This document shows, one piece after another, positions 1-8,546 of a DNA stretch of 35,046 nucleotides. The stretch is from assembly GCF_901521055.1 (NCBI RefSeq), contig NZ_CABEGA010000045.1, positions 1 to 35,046 on the forward strand, in the 5' to 3' direction. The translations under genes were made by a program, and so were the position numbers. The notes beneath the pieces were generated by a model. It saw only the letters and a program-made list of their open reading frames with translations, was not told the origin of the DNA and ran no database searches. Position 1 is the stretch's first letter. Each line of letters starts with the position of its first letter. This DNA comes from Cellulomonas hominis. GTDB taxonomy: Bacteria > Actinomycetota > Actinomycetes > Actinomycetales > Cellulomonadaceae.

Positions 1-186
1 GGCGGGGGCTGCGGCACCTCGGGGGGGCGGGCGCCGCCGGGGCCGCGCCGCGCCCCGCCCCCGCCCCGGCGCGGAGGCCGGGCCCCCCCGGCGCCCCGCG
101 CGGGTCGGGGCGCCCCCCGCCCTCGAGCCGCCGCGCGCCGCCCCGGAGGGCCCCCCCGCGCCGACCCTGACGCTCACCGCGCTCAG
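1..186. other. G/C homopolymer-rich window end, no gene seen
   Basis: Only 13 of the first 180 bases are A or T, and runs of seven G or C occur. No reading frame here continues the neighbouring secreted protein convincingly. The composition is more extreme than in any gene of the window and resembles an assembly edge where G/C homopolymers break or corrupt the sequence. Frame errors here could explain the odd C-terminus of the gene that ends at 187. Confidence 0.6.
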
Positions 187-1398
187 CTAGCACCCCCGTC
201 CCGCCCCGACGAGCGAGGAGCCGCGGGCGTGCCCGGCCTCCGCCTCGGCGAGGGTGCGGGCCACGGACAGGCCGTCGCCCTCCTCGAACCCGGACGGCAC
301 CGCCGGGCCCGCCACGGCGTCGCCGCCGTTCTCGAGGACCTCGGGGGTCCAGCCCAGGTACTTCGCCGACAGGGTGCGGTCCCCGGCGGTGAAGTCGCTG
401 ACCTGCGCGGTGATCGACCACTCGGGGTCGCCCGCCCGGGTGTCCTGCACCCGGACCGGGACGATCTCGCCCGTGGCCTGGTACCGGTCCTCGAGCTCCT
501 GAGCGACGCCCAGGTTCACGAGGCCGGAGGTGCCCTCGAGGCTCCAGGTGAGCTCACCGGCCCGCTGCGACGGGACGGTGACGGCGAGGGCCTGGTCGCC
601 CTCGGCCACCGCGCCCGGCACCTCGCCGGTGTGGTCGCCCTCGACGGCGCCGGCGGTGTTGCCCGGACCGAACGCGGCCGCGGGGTCGTTCTCCGCGAGC
701 CGGATCGTGCCGAGGACCGTCGTGCCGGCCACCCGCAGGTTCGCGGTGTTGCCGGTCAGCGTCAGGTCGCCGCCCACGGTGTTGCCCCAGGTGTCGGCGG
801 CGCCGTCGGTGGTCGCGCCGATGAGCACGTCCCGGCTGCTGCCGGTGACGGCCAGCCCGCCGCCGACGACGGCCCCCGCGACGCTGACGCCCCAGTCGGA
901 GCCGTCGATCGCCACGTCGCCCTTGACGCCGGTCTGCAGCAGGTCGACGTAGGTCGCGGCCTGCGTGGTGACCCCGCCGGCGATGTCCGAGCCGGTGATC
1001 TCCACGTCCAGCCCGCCGGCGGCGACGCTCCCGCCGACGTGCAGGTCGTTGAGGTAGAGGAACCCGACCCGGGAGCCGGAGGTGTAGGCGCTGACGTCGC
1101 CGTCGACCCGGGAGCCGTCGAGCAGCACCCCGTACGGGTCGGTGGCGACGACGTCGCCGGTCACGGTCACCGAGGTGGCGTCGAGCCAGCCGTCGGCGAG
1201 CACGGTGATGCTGCCCTCGACGGTGGCGCCGGCCAGCACGCAGGTCGCGCCGGCCGGGACCACGAGGTCGCCGGTGATGGTCTGGTCGCCCAGGTCGGCG
1301 GTGCAGTCGGTCGTCGCCGCCTGCGCCACCGTCGACCCGAGGACGACGAGCCCGAACGCGCCCACGAGGGCGGCCGGGACGGAGTACATGCGCTTCAT
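187..1398 (-). CDS. Secreted WxL-like protein with beta-solenoid-type repeats, C-terminus suspect
   Basis: A 403-residue exported protein. Residues 1-27 form a Sec signal peptide ending AQA. Residues of about 30-250 are short degenerate repeats (GDLVV, GSITV, GDVVA, GDVSA, GGSVAAG, GDLTL) spaced like rungs of a beta-solenoid. The last 140 residues (LTWSLEG, EWSITAQVSDF, YLGWTP) resemble actinobacterial WxL-like cell-surface domains. No catalytic motif is visible, so a wall-associated or glycan-binding role is inference. AAGGGAG lies 8 nt before the ATG. The gene is last in the sugar cassette, 18 bp after the isomerase gene. The ending GAGRGC* is atypical, because related domains normally continue to a final beta-strand, and it abuts the G/C-rich window edge. 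A truncation or frameshift is likely. Confidence 0.65.
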   Translation of the reverse strand: MKRMYSVPAALVGAFGLVVLGSTVAQAATTDCTADLGDQTITGDLVVPAGATCVLAGATVEGSITVLADGWLDATSVTVTGDVVATDPYGVLLDGSRVDGDVSAYTSGSRVGFLYLNDLHVGGSVAAGGLDVEITGSDIAGGVTTQAATYVDLLQTGVKGDVAIDGSDWGVSVAGAVVGGGLAVTGSSRDVLIGATTDGAADTWGNTVGGDLTLTGNTANLRVAGTTVLGTIRLAENDPAAAFGPGNTAGAVEGDHTGEVPGAVAEGDQALAVTVPSQRAGELTWSLEGTSGLVNLGVAQELEDRYQATGEIVPVRVQDTRAGDPEWSITAQVSDFTAGDRTLSAKYLGWTPEVLENGGDAVAGPAVPSGFEEGDGLSVARTLAEAEAGHARGSSLVGAGRGC

Positions 1399-1416
1399 GT
1401 CCGTGTCTCCCTTGTC

Positions 1417-2424
1417 TCAGCCGCGCAGGCCGGCGATGGCGTCGTAGCTGCGGTCGGCGTTGCCCAGCGAGTCCAGGGGGTTCGGCGGGACGGCCGTGGT
1501 GGCGGCGTTGTCCTGCTCGTACAGCCCGAAGTGCTGGCCGCGCGTGCGCAGCTGGGACAGGAACTGCTGGTAGGGCAGGTCGCCGGCGCCGAACTCGATG
1601 ATGTCGTAGCCGTTGGCGCTGGCCCCGTTGGCCTTGCCGTCCTTGAGGTGCAGCAGCGGGTAGCGCCGCGGGTTGCGCAGGATGTAGTCGACCGGCTCGA
1701 ACCCCGGGTACTTGAACTGCCCGACGTAGGCCCAGTAGATGTCCATCTCCAGGTACACCAGGTCCGGGTCGGTGTTGTCGTAGAAGACGTCGTAGAGCCG
1801 GACCGACGGGTCGACCGGGTCGAACCGGAACTCCCCGTCGTGGTTGTGCTGGTAGAGCTTCAGCCCCGCGGCCTTGACCTGCGCGCCCCAGGTGTTCCAC
1901 TCCTCCGCGGCGGCCAGGTAGCCCTCCTTGGTCGCCGTGTTCGTCGGGGCGTTGCCGGTGCCGAGGTGCGGCATGCCGAGCGTGTGCGCGATGTCGATCT
2001 GGTTGGCGAGGTCGGTGCGCAGCAGCTGCGTGCTGACGTGGCTGCCCACCGCCTTGAGCCCGTTGTCGTCGAGCAGCTGCCGGATCTGCGCCGGGGTGAT
2101 CGCCCCGACGTTGCCCTGCGTGTACCCGGCGAACTCCACCTCGGCGTAGCCGATGCGGCCGAGCTCCTCGAACACCGCCCGGAACCCGAGCGAGCTGACC
2201 TTGTCGCGGATGGTGAACAGCTGGATGCCGATGCGGTTGGCCGGGACCAGGCGGGTGCGCCCGGTGGTCGGTGCCGCGGCGGGCAGCGTGCCCGCGGCCC
2301 CGGCGGCGGACGTGCCGAGGGCGGTCCCGACGCCGACGGCCACCGTGGAGGCGGCGAGCGCCTTCATCAGCGACCGGCGGCTCATCGGCCGGCCGGGCAG
2401 GGAGTCGTGCTGGTGCGTGCTCAT
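1417..2424 (-). CDS. Tat-exported TIM-barrel sugar isomerase/epimerase
   Basis: A 335-residue protein of the xylose-isomerase-like TIM-barrel (AP_endonuc_2, IolE-type) superfamily. The N-terminus carries a twin-arginine signal (SRRSLMKALA, R16/R17) with an alanine-rich hydrophobic stretch, so it is probably exported folded with its metal. Candidate metal ligands sit in the family positions: E97 (EVEFAG), H193/H195 (YQHNHDG), E226 (LEMDIYW), H259 (LLHLKDG) and E277 (EFGAGD). Family members isomerise or epimerise sugars, and some cleave or dehydrate keto-sugars. Export argues against a phosphorylated cytosolic substrate. AAGGAGA lies just upstream of the chosen ATG; a second in-frame ATG 13 codons later would still keep the Tat motif. 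It lies between the quinoprotein dehydrogenase and the WxL-like protein, which are also secreted, so it probably acts outside the membrane on the same carbohydrate. Confidence 0.85.
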   Translation of the reverse strand: MSTHQHDSLPGRPMSRRSLMKALAASTVAVGVGTALGTSAAGAAGTLPAAAPTTGRTRLVPANRIGIQLFTIRDKVSSLGFRAVFEELGRIGYAEVEFAGYTQGNVGAITPAQIRQLLDDNGLKAVGSHVSTQLLRTDLANQIDIAHTLGMPHLGTGNAPTNTATKEGYLAAAEEWNTWGAQVKAAGLKLYQHNHDGEFRFDPVDPSVRLYDVFYDNTDPDLVYLEMDIYWAYVGQFKYPGFEPVDYILRNPRRYPLLHLKDGKANGASANGYDIIEFGAGDLPYQQFLSQLRTRGQHFGLYEQDNAATTAVPPNPLDSLGNADRSYDAIAGLRG

Positions 2425-2455
2425 GTCTCTCCTTCGAGACGGCCGGCGCCCCGGG

Positions 2456-2484
2456 CCGGGTCGGGTGCTGCTGACCCGACCCGG
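2456..2484 (-). terminator. Hairpin after the sugar dehydrogenase gene
   Basis: Perfect 11-bp inverted repeat CCGGGTCGGGT / ACCCGACCCGG with a 7-nt loop, 17 nt past the dehydrogenase stop and 32 nt before the isomerase start. No T-tract follows. It could be a partial terminator or a 3'-end stabiliser. Confidence 0.6.
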
Positions 2485-2500
2485 GCCGCCGGCGCGACGG

Positions 2501-5500
2501 TCAGCTGCGGACGGTGAGAGTGGTGCTGGTGGTGCTGCCTGCGATGCCGGCCGTGCCGCCGTAGGCGACGTCGACCTTGTAGGTGCCCTCGGGCAGGCGC
2601 CCGAGGGTGACGACGCTCGCGCCGGTGGCGTCGAGGGTCCCGGTGACCGTGGCGACCACCGCGTTGTTCCGCTTGACCGTCACGGTGACGTCCCCGCCGG
2701 GGACGACGCCGCTGGCCGAGACGACCTGCACCGTGGCCTTGGCCGCCACGGCCGGCTTCACCGGGTTCGGCGAGACCGTCGCGGTGACCGTCGACGTGGT
2801 GCGCGCGACCGTCAGCCGGACCGTGCCGGACGACGGCTTGAACACCTCGCCGCCGACGAACGACGCGGTCACCGTGTGGGTGCCCACCCCCAGCGTCGGT
2901 GCCACCGGGATGGTCGCGGTGCCGCCCGTGAGCGTGCCGCGGCCGACCTCGGTCTCCCCCACCGTGAGGACGACCTCGCCCTCCGCGGTGCGGTCCCCGG
3001 CACCCACGGTCACCGTGACCGCACCCGGGGCGCCGTACGGCACCCGCGCCGCGGCCACCGTGGCCGTGGTGGTGGTGTCGACGGTGGGCTCCTCGGGGGC
3101 GTCCAGGTCGATCGTGAACGCCACCTGCCCGACCGCGGAGACGTTGCCCCCGGTGTCGGTCGCCCGGTACCGCAGGTCGTACGTGCCGCTCTCGGAGAAC
3201 GTCACGCCGTACTGCTGGTTGGCCGCCAGGTTCAGCCACGTGGCGCCGCCGTCGCGCGAGTACTGCACGCTGCCGAGCGCCCCGTCGTCCGCCGCCTGCA
3301 CGGCGAACCGCACGGGCTGGGTGTAGACGCCGCCGACGCCGGTGGGCGCCGCCGGGGCCAGGGTGTGCGCGACCGTCGGGGCGGTGACGTCCGCGACGCC
3401 GGCACCCGTCATGGTGATCGCGTCCACCGCGAGGTCGTCGCCGGACGTCACGAACAGGTCGCCGGTGCCGTCGGGGGCGTCGAACGTGATCGCCACGTCC
3501 TTCCAGCCCGCCCCCGCCGGGATCGTCGCGGTGGCGAACGGCGCGGCGTCGGCCGCACCCCACCGCAGCTGCACCTGACCGCCGCCATTCGCCCGGACGA
3601 CCGCCCCGTCGATGCCGGAGAAGCTCACCCGGCCGAGCTTCAGGCTGTCGCCCGACCCGAGGCCGCGGACCGCGTTGCCGCCCGAAGCCGTCTCGTCGGC
3701 GAACACCGTGACGCCCTGCCGCGTGGCGTGCTCCGCCTGCTGCAGCTTCGGGTTCAGGCGGACCGTGGCCTCACCGGTCGCCGCCGGCAGCCCGTTGGCG
3801 CCCGCGTCGCGGTAGGTCACGACGACGGCGCCGTACAGCAGCGCGCCGGGCCCGTGCTCCGGGGAGTTCGGGTCGGTGCGCCACGCGCCGGTGCAGCCGG
3901 TGCCCGAGACCTCCGGGTGGGCGTGCTCGTCGTGGCCCAGGCCGTACGTCCACGTCACGCGCGAGCAGTCGGTGGCCGTGCCGTCCTCGGCGTCCTGCGT
4001 GGTCACCTTGAACGGGATCGCCTGGCCCCAGTCGAAGAAGCCGCCGTCGGCCGGGTAGGCCACCGTGACCTCCGGCGCCTGGTTGCCGACCGAGATCGCC
4101 TGGGAGGTCAGGGCGAACTTGCCCTCCGGGTCGGTGACCTTCAGCCGGGCCGTGTACGCCTTGAGCGCCGTGTACGTGTAGGACGCCTGCGCGCCGGTGG
4201 CGTCGAACGTGCCGTCACCGTCGAAGTCCCACTGGTACGTCAGCGCGCTGCCCTCGGGGTCCGAGGAGCCCGCGGCGTCGAACGCCACCGTGAGCGGCGC
4301 GGACGAGGACGACCGCGGGGTCGCGGTGAACGCGGCCCGCGGGGACTTGTTGCCCTCGGCGTAGCTGATCCGGTGCAGCCCCGCGTCGGGGTTGGCCCGG
4401 AAGAACCCGTCGCCGTAGTCGAGCACGTACATCGACCCGTCGGGGCCGAACTCGATGTCCATCGGGTTGTCGATCGGCGGCCATCCGGGGGCCGTCGCCG
4501 CCGCGTTCGGCGTGACGTCCTCGATGTGGGTCACCTCGAACGCGTCCCAGTCCACCGTGAAGGCCGCGATGTAGTCCTGGGAGAACTCGCCGAAGAACGC
4601 CTTGCCGTCCCAGTACTCGGGGAAGGCGTCGGGGCCGGCGCCCTCCGGGTAGTGGTAGACCGGGCCGCCCATCGGGCCCTGGCCCGTGCCGGCGCCGAAC
4701 GTCACCAGCTCGTCCCACGGCTGGTCGCCCGGGTTGTCGCCGTAGTACAGCGTGGCGGGCCGCGCCGGCGGGAGGTCCACCAGGCCGGTGTTCCACCGCG
4801 ACTCGTTCTTGAGGTTCGCCGGGTCGAAGAACGCCCCCGGCGTGCCGGTGGCGAAGTCCCAGTCGTTGTACGCGAAGTTGTCACCGGTGACGTACGGCCA
4901 GCCGGAGTTGTGCGGGTCGTCCAGGCTCGTCGCGTTCCACTCGACGAGGCCCATCGGCCCGCGGCCCGCGGTCGCGGCGGCGGCCGCCGTGGCGTCCGGC
5001 CCGTAGTCGCCCCACGTGAGGGAGTTCGTCTCCGGGTCGACGTCGAGCTTGAACGGGTTCCGCACGCCCATCACGAAGATCTCCGGGCGGGTGCCCTCCG
5101 TCCCGGGGGCGAACAGGTTGCCCTCCGGGATCGTGTACGACCCGTCCTCCTCGACGTGGATCCGCAGGATCTTGCCGCGCAGGTCGTTCGTGTTCCCCGC
5201 GCCGCGGCGCGAGTCGAAGCCGGGGTTCATGCCGGGCGCGTCGTTGTTCGGCGCGAAGCCGTTCGCGCCGGGCGTGCCCGCCGGGGTGTTGTCGCCCGTC
5301 GACAGGTAGAGGTTGCCCTCCGCGTCCCAGTCGAAGTCGGCGCCGACGTGGCAGCACTGGCCGCGCTGCACCTCGACGTCGAGGATCTTCTGCTCGGACG
5401 CCAGGTCGAGGCCCGCACCGGTCCACTGGAAGCGGGACAGCCGGTTCACGCCCTTCCACTGGTCCCAGTACGACTCGTCCTGGCCGGCCGGGAGCGTGTT

Positions 5501-5941
5501 GGGGGCCGACCCCGGGGGCGTGTTCCCGGGCGGGGCGTACACGAGGTACACCCAGTTGTTCTCCTCGAAGTCGGGGTCCAGCCCGATCGACTGCAGGCCG
5601 TCCTCGGAGTTCGCGTACACGGGGATCGAGTTCACGATCTTCGTGACGCCAGTCGCCGGGTCCGTGAGGCGGACGTCGCCGTTGCGGGCGGTGTGCAGCA
5701 CCCGCCCGTCGGGCAGCACCGCGAGGTCCAGCGGCTCACCGACGTCCTTGGTCAGCGTGGTCTTCTCGTAGTTGCTCCAGTCGAGCGCGGCGTCCGCGCC
5801 CGGCTCGGCCCCGTGGTCCACGCCGTCGTGGCCCACGGCCGGCCCGGCGCCCAGCGCCATGCCGGTCACGGCCAACACTCCGGCGAGGGTGAAAGCCACC
5901 GATCTCCTGCCGCGCTGCGAGCGCGGCTGCGTACGATTCAT
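2501..5941 (-). CDS. Secreted PQQ-dependent sugar dehydrogenase-like multidomain protein
   Basis: An 1146-residue exported protein with a Sec signal at about 1-37. Residues 65-530 are a glucose/sorbosone-dehydrogenase beta-propeller (GEPLDLAVLPDGRVL, GNLYLSTGDNT, RGKILRIHV, MGVRNPFKLDVD, EFGPDGSMYVLDYG). This fold oxidises sugar hydroxyls using PQQ. A vicinal Cys pair (QCCHVG, 196-197) is present. Then follow a PKD domain (535-618, WDFDGDGTFD), an Ig-like linker, a CBM6-like beta-sandwich (735-848), an OmpL47-like Ig module (850-945) and two bacterial Ig-like repeats (958-1045, 1049-1146). No LPXTG anchor is seen. The accessory modules suggest binding to polysaccharide or the cell wall. No PQQ biosynthesis gene lies in the window. 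GAGGAG lies about 11 nt before the ATG, rather far. Substrate unknown. Confidence 0.85.
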   Translation of the reverse strand: MNRTQPRSQRGRRSVAFTLAGVLAVTGMALGAGPAVGHDGVDHGAEPGADAALDWSNYEKTTLTKDVGEPLDLAVLPDGRVLHTARNGDVRLTDPATGVTKIVNSIPVYANSEDGLQSIGLDPDFEENNWVYLVYAPPGNTPPGSAPNTLPAGQDESYWDQWKGVNRLSRFQWTGAGLDLASEQKILDVEVQRGQCCHVGADFDWDAEGNLYLSTGDNTPAGTPGANGFAPNNDAPGMNPGFDSRRGAGNTNDLRGKILRIHVEEDGSYTIPEGNLFAPGTEGTRPEIFVMGVRNPFKLDVDPETNSLTWGDYGPDATAAAAATAGRGPMGLVEWNATSLDDPHNSGWPYVTGDNFAYNDWDFATGTPGAFFDPANLKNESRWNTGLVDLPPARPATLYYGDNPGDQPWDELVTFGAGTGQGPMGGPVYHYPEGAGPDAFPEYWDGKAFFGEFSQDYIAAFTVDWDAFEVTHIEDVTPNAAATAPGWPPIDNPMDIEFGPDGSMYVLDYGDGFFRANPDAGLHRISYAEGNKSPRAAFTATPRSSSSAPLTVAFDAAGSSDPEGSALTYQWDFDGDGTFDATGAQASYTYTALKAYTARLKVTDPEGKFALTSQAISVGNQAPEVTVAYPADGGFFDWGQAIPFKVTTQDAEDGTATDCSRVTWTYGLGHDEHAHPEVSGTGCTGAWRTDPNSPEHGPGALLYGAVVVTYRDAGANGLPAATGEATVRLNPKLQQAEHATRQGVTVFADETASGGNAVRGLGSGDSLKLGRVSFSGIDGAVVRANGGGQVQLRWGAADAAPFATATIPAGAGWKDVAITFDAPDGTGDLFVTSGDDLAVDAITMTGAGVADVTAPTVAHTLAPAAPTGVGGVYTQPVRFAVQAADDGALGSVQYSRDGGATWLNLAANQQYGVTFSESGTYDLRYRATDTGGNVSAVGQVAFTIDLDAPEEPTVDTTTTATVAAARVPYGAPGAVTVTVGAGDRTAEGEVVLTVGETEVGRGTLTGGTATIPVAPTLGVGTHTVTASFVGGEVFKPSSGTVRLTVARTTSTVTATVSPNPVKPAVAAKATVQVVSASGVVPGGDVTVTVKRNNAVVATVTGTLDATGASVVTLGRLPEGTYKVDVAYGGTAGIAGSTTSTTLTVRS

Positions 5942-6132
5942 GAGTGATGCAGCTCCTCTGGGATCTCGTCACAGAGGTCGGGTTCTCGCGTCGTCCCCAC
6001 GGTGTAGGAACCCGACCTCCTCACGTGGCCGGCGTCGTTGCCGGCCGGTGGCGCAGGTCCCCACCTCCTCTCCCCCTCGAGCGGTGCACCGATCGGTGAT
6101 GTCTGCGGCGGGCCGGGCCCGCGGGTGGGTGG
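5942..6132. promoter_or_regulatory. Dyad-rich gap before the sugar dehydrogenase gene
   Basis: This 191-bp gap separates the oxidoreductase and dehydrogenase genes. It holds a 12-bp perfect inverted repeat, GAGGTCGGGTTC / GAACCCGACCTC (5974-5985 and 6008-6019), a 7-bp stem GGCCGGC / GCCGGCC (6027-6046), overlapping palindromes CGGTGCACCG (6082-6091) and CACCGATCGGTG (6087-6098), and a compact GCGGGCC / GGCCCGC dyad just past the oxidoreductase stop (6108-6122). This suggests a terminator followed by a separately regulated promoter or structured leader for the dehydrogenase. No good -10/-35 pair was found. Confidence 0.5.
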
Positions 6133-7314
6133 CTACCCGAGCGGCACCCAGCGGCTGTCGTCCGCCGCGCTGCGCTCGACGGCGTCGAGCACCCGCTGTA
6201 CGGCGAGCCCGTCGGCGAACGACGGCGTCGGGTCCTGCCCGGCCGCGATCGCGCCGATCAGGTCGACCACCTGGTGCGTGAAGGCGTGCTCGTAGCCGAG
6301 GCCGTGCCCGGCGGGCCACCACTGCGCGACGTACGCGTGCTGCGGCTCCGTCACCACGATCCGCCGGAACCCGGCGACGGCCGGGTCCTCGGTGGCGTCG
6401 TAGAAGTGCAGGACGTTCATGTCCTCGAAGTCGAACGACAGCGACCCGCGCTCCCCGTTGACCTCCAGGCGGATGGCGTTCTTGCGGCCGGTGGCGAACC
6501 GCGTGGCCTCGAACACGCCCAGCCCGCCGCCGGACAGGCGCGCGAGGAACACCGCGGCGTCGTCGACGGTGACGGGGCCGCGCTCCGTCCCGCCCGTGCC
6601 GTGCAGGCCGGCGAACTCGGCGGCGACGGGCCGCTCGTGCACGAAGGTCTCCAGCAGGGCCGAGACCCCGGTCAGGCGCTCGCCGGTGATGAACTGCGCG
6701 AGGTCGACGGCGTGCGAGCCGATGTCCCCGAGCGCGCCGGACCCGGCCGCCTGCTTGTCGAGCCGCCACGACAGCGGCGCGTCGGCGTCGGCGAGCCAGT
6801 CCTGCAGGTACTGCACGCGGACGTGCCGCACCGTGCCGATCCGGCCGTCCGCGACGAGCTGCCGGGCGAGCTGCACGGCCGGCACCCGCCGGTACGTGTA
6901 GCCGACCATCGACCGCACCCCGCGGGCCGCCGCCGCCTCCGCGGCCGCGACCATGGCCTCCGCCTCGGCGATCGTGTTGGCCAGCGGCTTCTCGCACAGC
7001 ACGTGCTTGCCGGCCTCGAGTGCCGCGATCGCGATCTCCGCGTGCGTGTGCCCCGGCGTGCAGACGTCGACCAGGTCGACGTCCTCGCGCTGCACCAGGT
7101 CCTGCCAGGACGTGGCGGTGTCCCGCCAGCCCAGCCGGTCCGCCGCGGCCTTCACCGCCGCCGCGTCCCGTCCGCCGAGCACGCGCATCTCGGGCGTCAG
7201 CGGCAGGTCGAAGAACCGTGGGGCGGTGCGCCACGCCTGCGAGTGCGCGGCGCCCATGAAGGCGTACCCCACCATGCCCACGCCGATCGGCGCGGCCGTC
7301 GTCTCGTCGGTCAC
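6133..7314 (-). CDS. Gfo/Idh/MocA family NAD(P)-dependent oxidoreductase
   Basis: A cytoplasmic dehydrogenase of about 393 residues. The N-terminal Rossmann fold starts GVGMVGYAFMGAAHS, followed by the family signature CEKPLANT containing the conserved lysine. The C-terminal alpha/beta substrate domain contains GSGALGDIGSHAVDLAQF, whose Asp and His are the usual catalytic positions. Relatives oxidise inositols, glucose or other sugars, often to 3-keto products. The chosen start is a GTG at 7314 because GAGGAGGG sits 5 nt upstream; the longer in-frame ATG at 7356 lacks this support and would add 14 unconserved residues. It lies between the ABC binding-protein and secreted dehydrogenase genes, so it probably handles the imported sugar. 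A strong hairpin precedes it, suggesting lower expression than the transporter genes. Confidence 0.88.
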   Translation of the reverse strand: MTDETTAAPIGVGMVGYAFMGAAHSQAWRTAPRFFDLPLTPEMRVLGGRDAAAVKAAADRLGWRDTATSWQDLVQREDVDLVDVCTPGHTHAEIAIAALEAGKHVLCEKPLANTIAEAEAMVAAAEAAAARGVRSMVGYTYRRVPAVQLARQLVADGRIGTVRHVRVQYLQDWLADADAPLSWRLDKQAAGSGALGDIGSHAVDLAQFITGERLTGVSALLETFVHERPVAAEFAGLHGTGGTERGPVTVDDAAVFLARLSGGGLGVFEATRFATGRKNAIRLEVNGERGSLSFDFEDMNVLHFYDATEDPAVAGFRRIVVTEPQHAYVAQWWPAGHGLGYEHAFTHQVVDLIGAIAAGQDPTPSFADGLAVQRVLDAVERSAADDSRWVPLG

Positions 7315-7333
7315 GAGACCCTCCTCGGGTGGG

Positions 7334-7372
7334 CGTCGCGGGGCCGGCCGGTGCACGACCGGCCCCGCGACG
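7334..7372 (-). terminator. Strong hairpin after the sugar-binding protein gene
   Basis: Perfect 14-bp inverted repeat CGTCGCGGGGCCGG / CCGGCCCCGCGACG with an 11-nt loop, starting 6 nt after the binding-protein stop. No T-tract follows. In transport operons such hairpins often terminate partially or protect the upstream mRNA, giving more binding protein than downstream enzyme. Confidence 0.7.
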
Positions 7373-7378
7373 GCCCGG

Positions 7379-8434
7379 TCAGGACTCGAAGGCCGAGTCG
7401 ATGTACTGGTCGACGTTGTCGGCCGTGACGACCGGGGCGTAGAGCTGGACGGTGCGCGGGACGCCCGCGGACGCCAGGTCGCTCAGCGACTTCTCGTGCG
7501 CGACCAGCCGGGCGAGCTTGATGCCGTCCGCCGCCTGCGTGGACGGGTAGATGACCGTCGCCTGCAGCACGGAGTCACCGCTCTGGATCTCCCGCATGAC
7601 GTTCGCCGAGCCGGCGCCGCCCACCATGAAGAACTCGTCGCGGCCGGCGTTCTCGATGGCCGCCAGCACGCCGACGCCCTGGTCGTCGTCGTGGTTCCAG
7701 ATGGCGTCGATCTGCGGGGCCGCCTGCAGCAGGTTCGCCGCCGCCTGCTCGCCGCCCTGGACCGTGAAGTCCGCGGCGACGCGGTTGTCGACGTCCAGGC
7801 CGCAGCCCTCGAGCGCGTCGGCGAAGCCCTGGCTGCGGTCCTGCGTCAGCGGCAGGGAGTCGATGCCGGCGATCTCCGCGACCACCGCGTCCGGGTTGTC
7901 GCCCAGCTGCTCGCAGATGTACGTGCCGGCCGAGACGCCCATGCCGTAGTTGTCGCCCAGCACCGTGGCGCGCGACGCGAACGGGCTGGAGAACTCCCGG
8001 TCGACGTTGATCACGGGGATGCCCGCCTCCATCGCCTGCGTGGCGACGTCGGTGAGCGCCCCGCCGTCGAACGGCAGCAGCACGATGGCGTCGACGCCGT
8101 CGTTGATGAAGCCCTCGATCTGGCTGATCTGCACGTTGACGTCGTTGGTGCCCTCGGCGACCCGGAGCTCGACGTCCTCGTAGTTCTCGGCCTCGGCCTC
8201 GGCGGCCGCGGTGATCGCGCCCATCCAGCCGTGGTCGGCCGCGGGGGCGGAGAACCCGATCACGACCGTGTCGCCGGGCTCGTCGTTGTCCGAGACGGCG
8301 ACCGGGGCGGCCTCGGCGCCGCCCTCGTCCTCCTCGGTCGGGGTGTTCGACGTGCAGGCGGTCAGGAACGCGACGGACAGCACGGCGACGGACGCGAGGG
8401 TGCGGTGGCGGCGCGTGGTGCGGCTGGCGGACAT
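7379..8434 (-). CDS. Sugar ABC transporter substrate-binding lipoprotein
   Basis: A 351-residue solute-binding protein of the RbsB-like periplasmic-binding-protein-4 type. The N-terminus is a lipoprotein signal with lipobox LTAC (Cys27), followed by an acidic Ser/Thr/Glu linker. The mature domain begins VVIGFSAPAADHGWMGAI and contains DAIVLLPFDGGALTDV and GIPVINVDREFSS, typical of pentose and hexose binders with two Rossmann-like lobes. It should capture the sugar at the outer membrane face and deliver it to the permease encoded upstream. AAGGAGAT lies 5 nt before the ATG. It follows the permease gene by 112 bp containing a hairpin. Ligand cannot be read from sequence; the neighbouring oxidoreductase and secreted enzymes suggest a sugar or modified sugar. 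Confidence 0.92.
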   Translation of the reverse strand: MSASRTTRRHRTLASVAVLSVAFLTACTSNTPTEEDEGGAEAAPVAVSDNDEPGDTVVIGFSAPAADHGWMGAITAAAEAEAENYEDVELRVAEGTNDVNVQISQIEGFINDGVDAIVLLPFDGGALTDVATQAMEAGIPVINVDREFSSPFASRATVLGDNYGMGVSAGTYICEQLGDNPDAVVAEIAGIDSLPLTQDRSQGFADALEGCGLDVDNRVAADFTVQGGEQAAANLLQAAPQIDAIWNHDDDQGVGVLAAIENAGRDEFFMVGGAGSANVMREIQSGDSVLQATVIYPSTQAADGIKLARLVAHEKSLSDLASAGVPRTVQLYAPVVTADNVDQYIDSAFES

Positions 8435-8479
8435 GGGATCTCCTTCGACGATGTCCAGCGGGCGGAGCGGGATGGCGCG

Positions 8480-8497
8480 GCCGGGCGGGGGCCCGGC
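8480..8497 (-). terminator. Hairpin between permease and binding-protein genes
   Basis: Inverted repeat GCCGGGC / GCCCGGC around a GGGG loop, 49 nt past the permease stop. It is too weak for full termination and may be a processing or stabilising structure upstream of the binding-protein gene. Confidence 0.4.
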
Positions 8498-8546
8498 GCG
8501 TCGTGCGGGGTGGTGCCGTTCGAGGGTCGGGCGGGTGTGCGGCGGT

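Noticed and set aside
229..2517. Long plus-strand open frame (762 codons) opposite the first two secreted-protein genes
   Set aside because: Its product is Arg/Val/Asp/Gly-rich low-complexity sequence with no motif, the usual antisense shadow in very high-GC DNA. The minus-strand genes have signal peptides, ribosome sites and domains.
2153..5947. 1264-codon plus-strand open frame opposite the sugar dehydrogenase
   Set aside because: It mirrors the minus-strand multidomain protein and has no recognisable domain, so it is a shadow.
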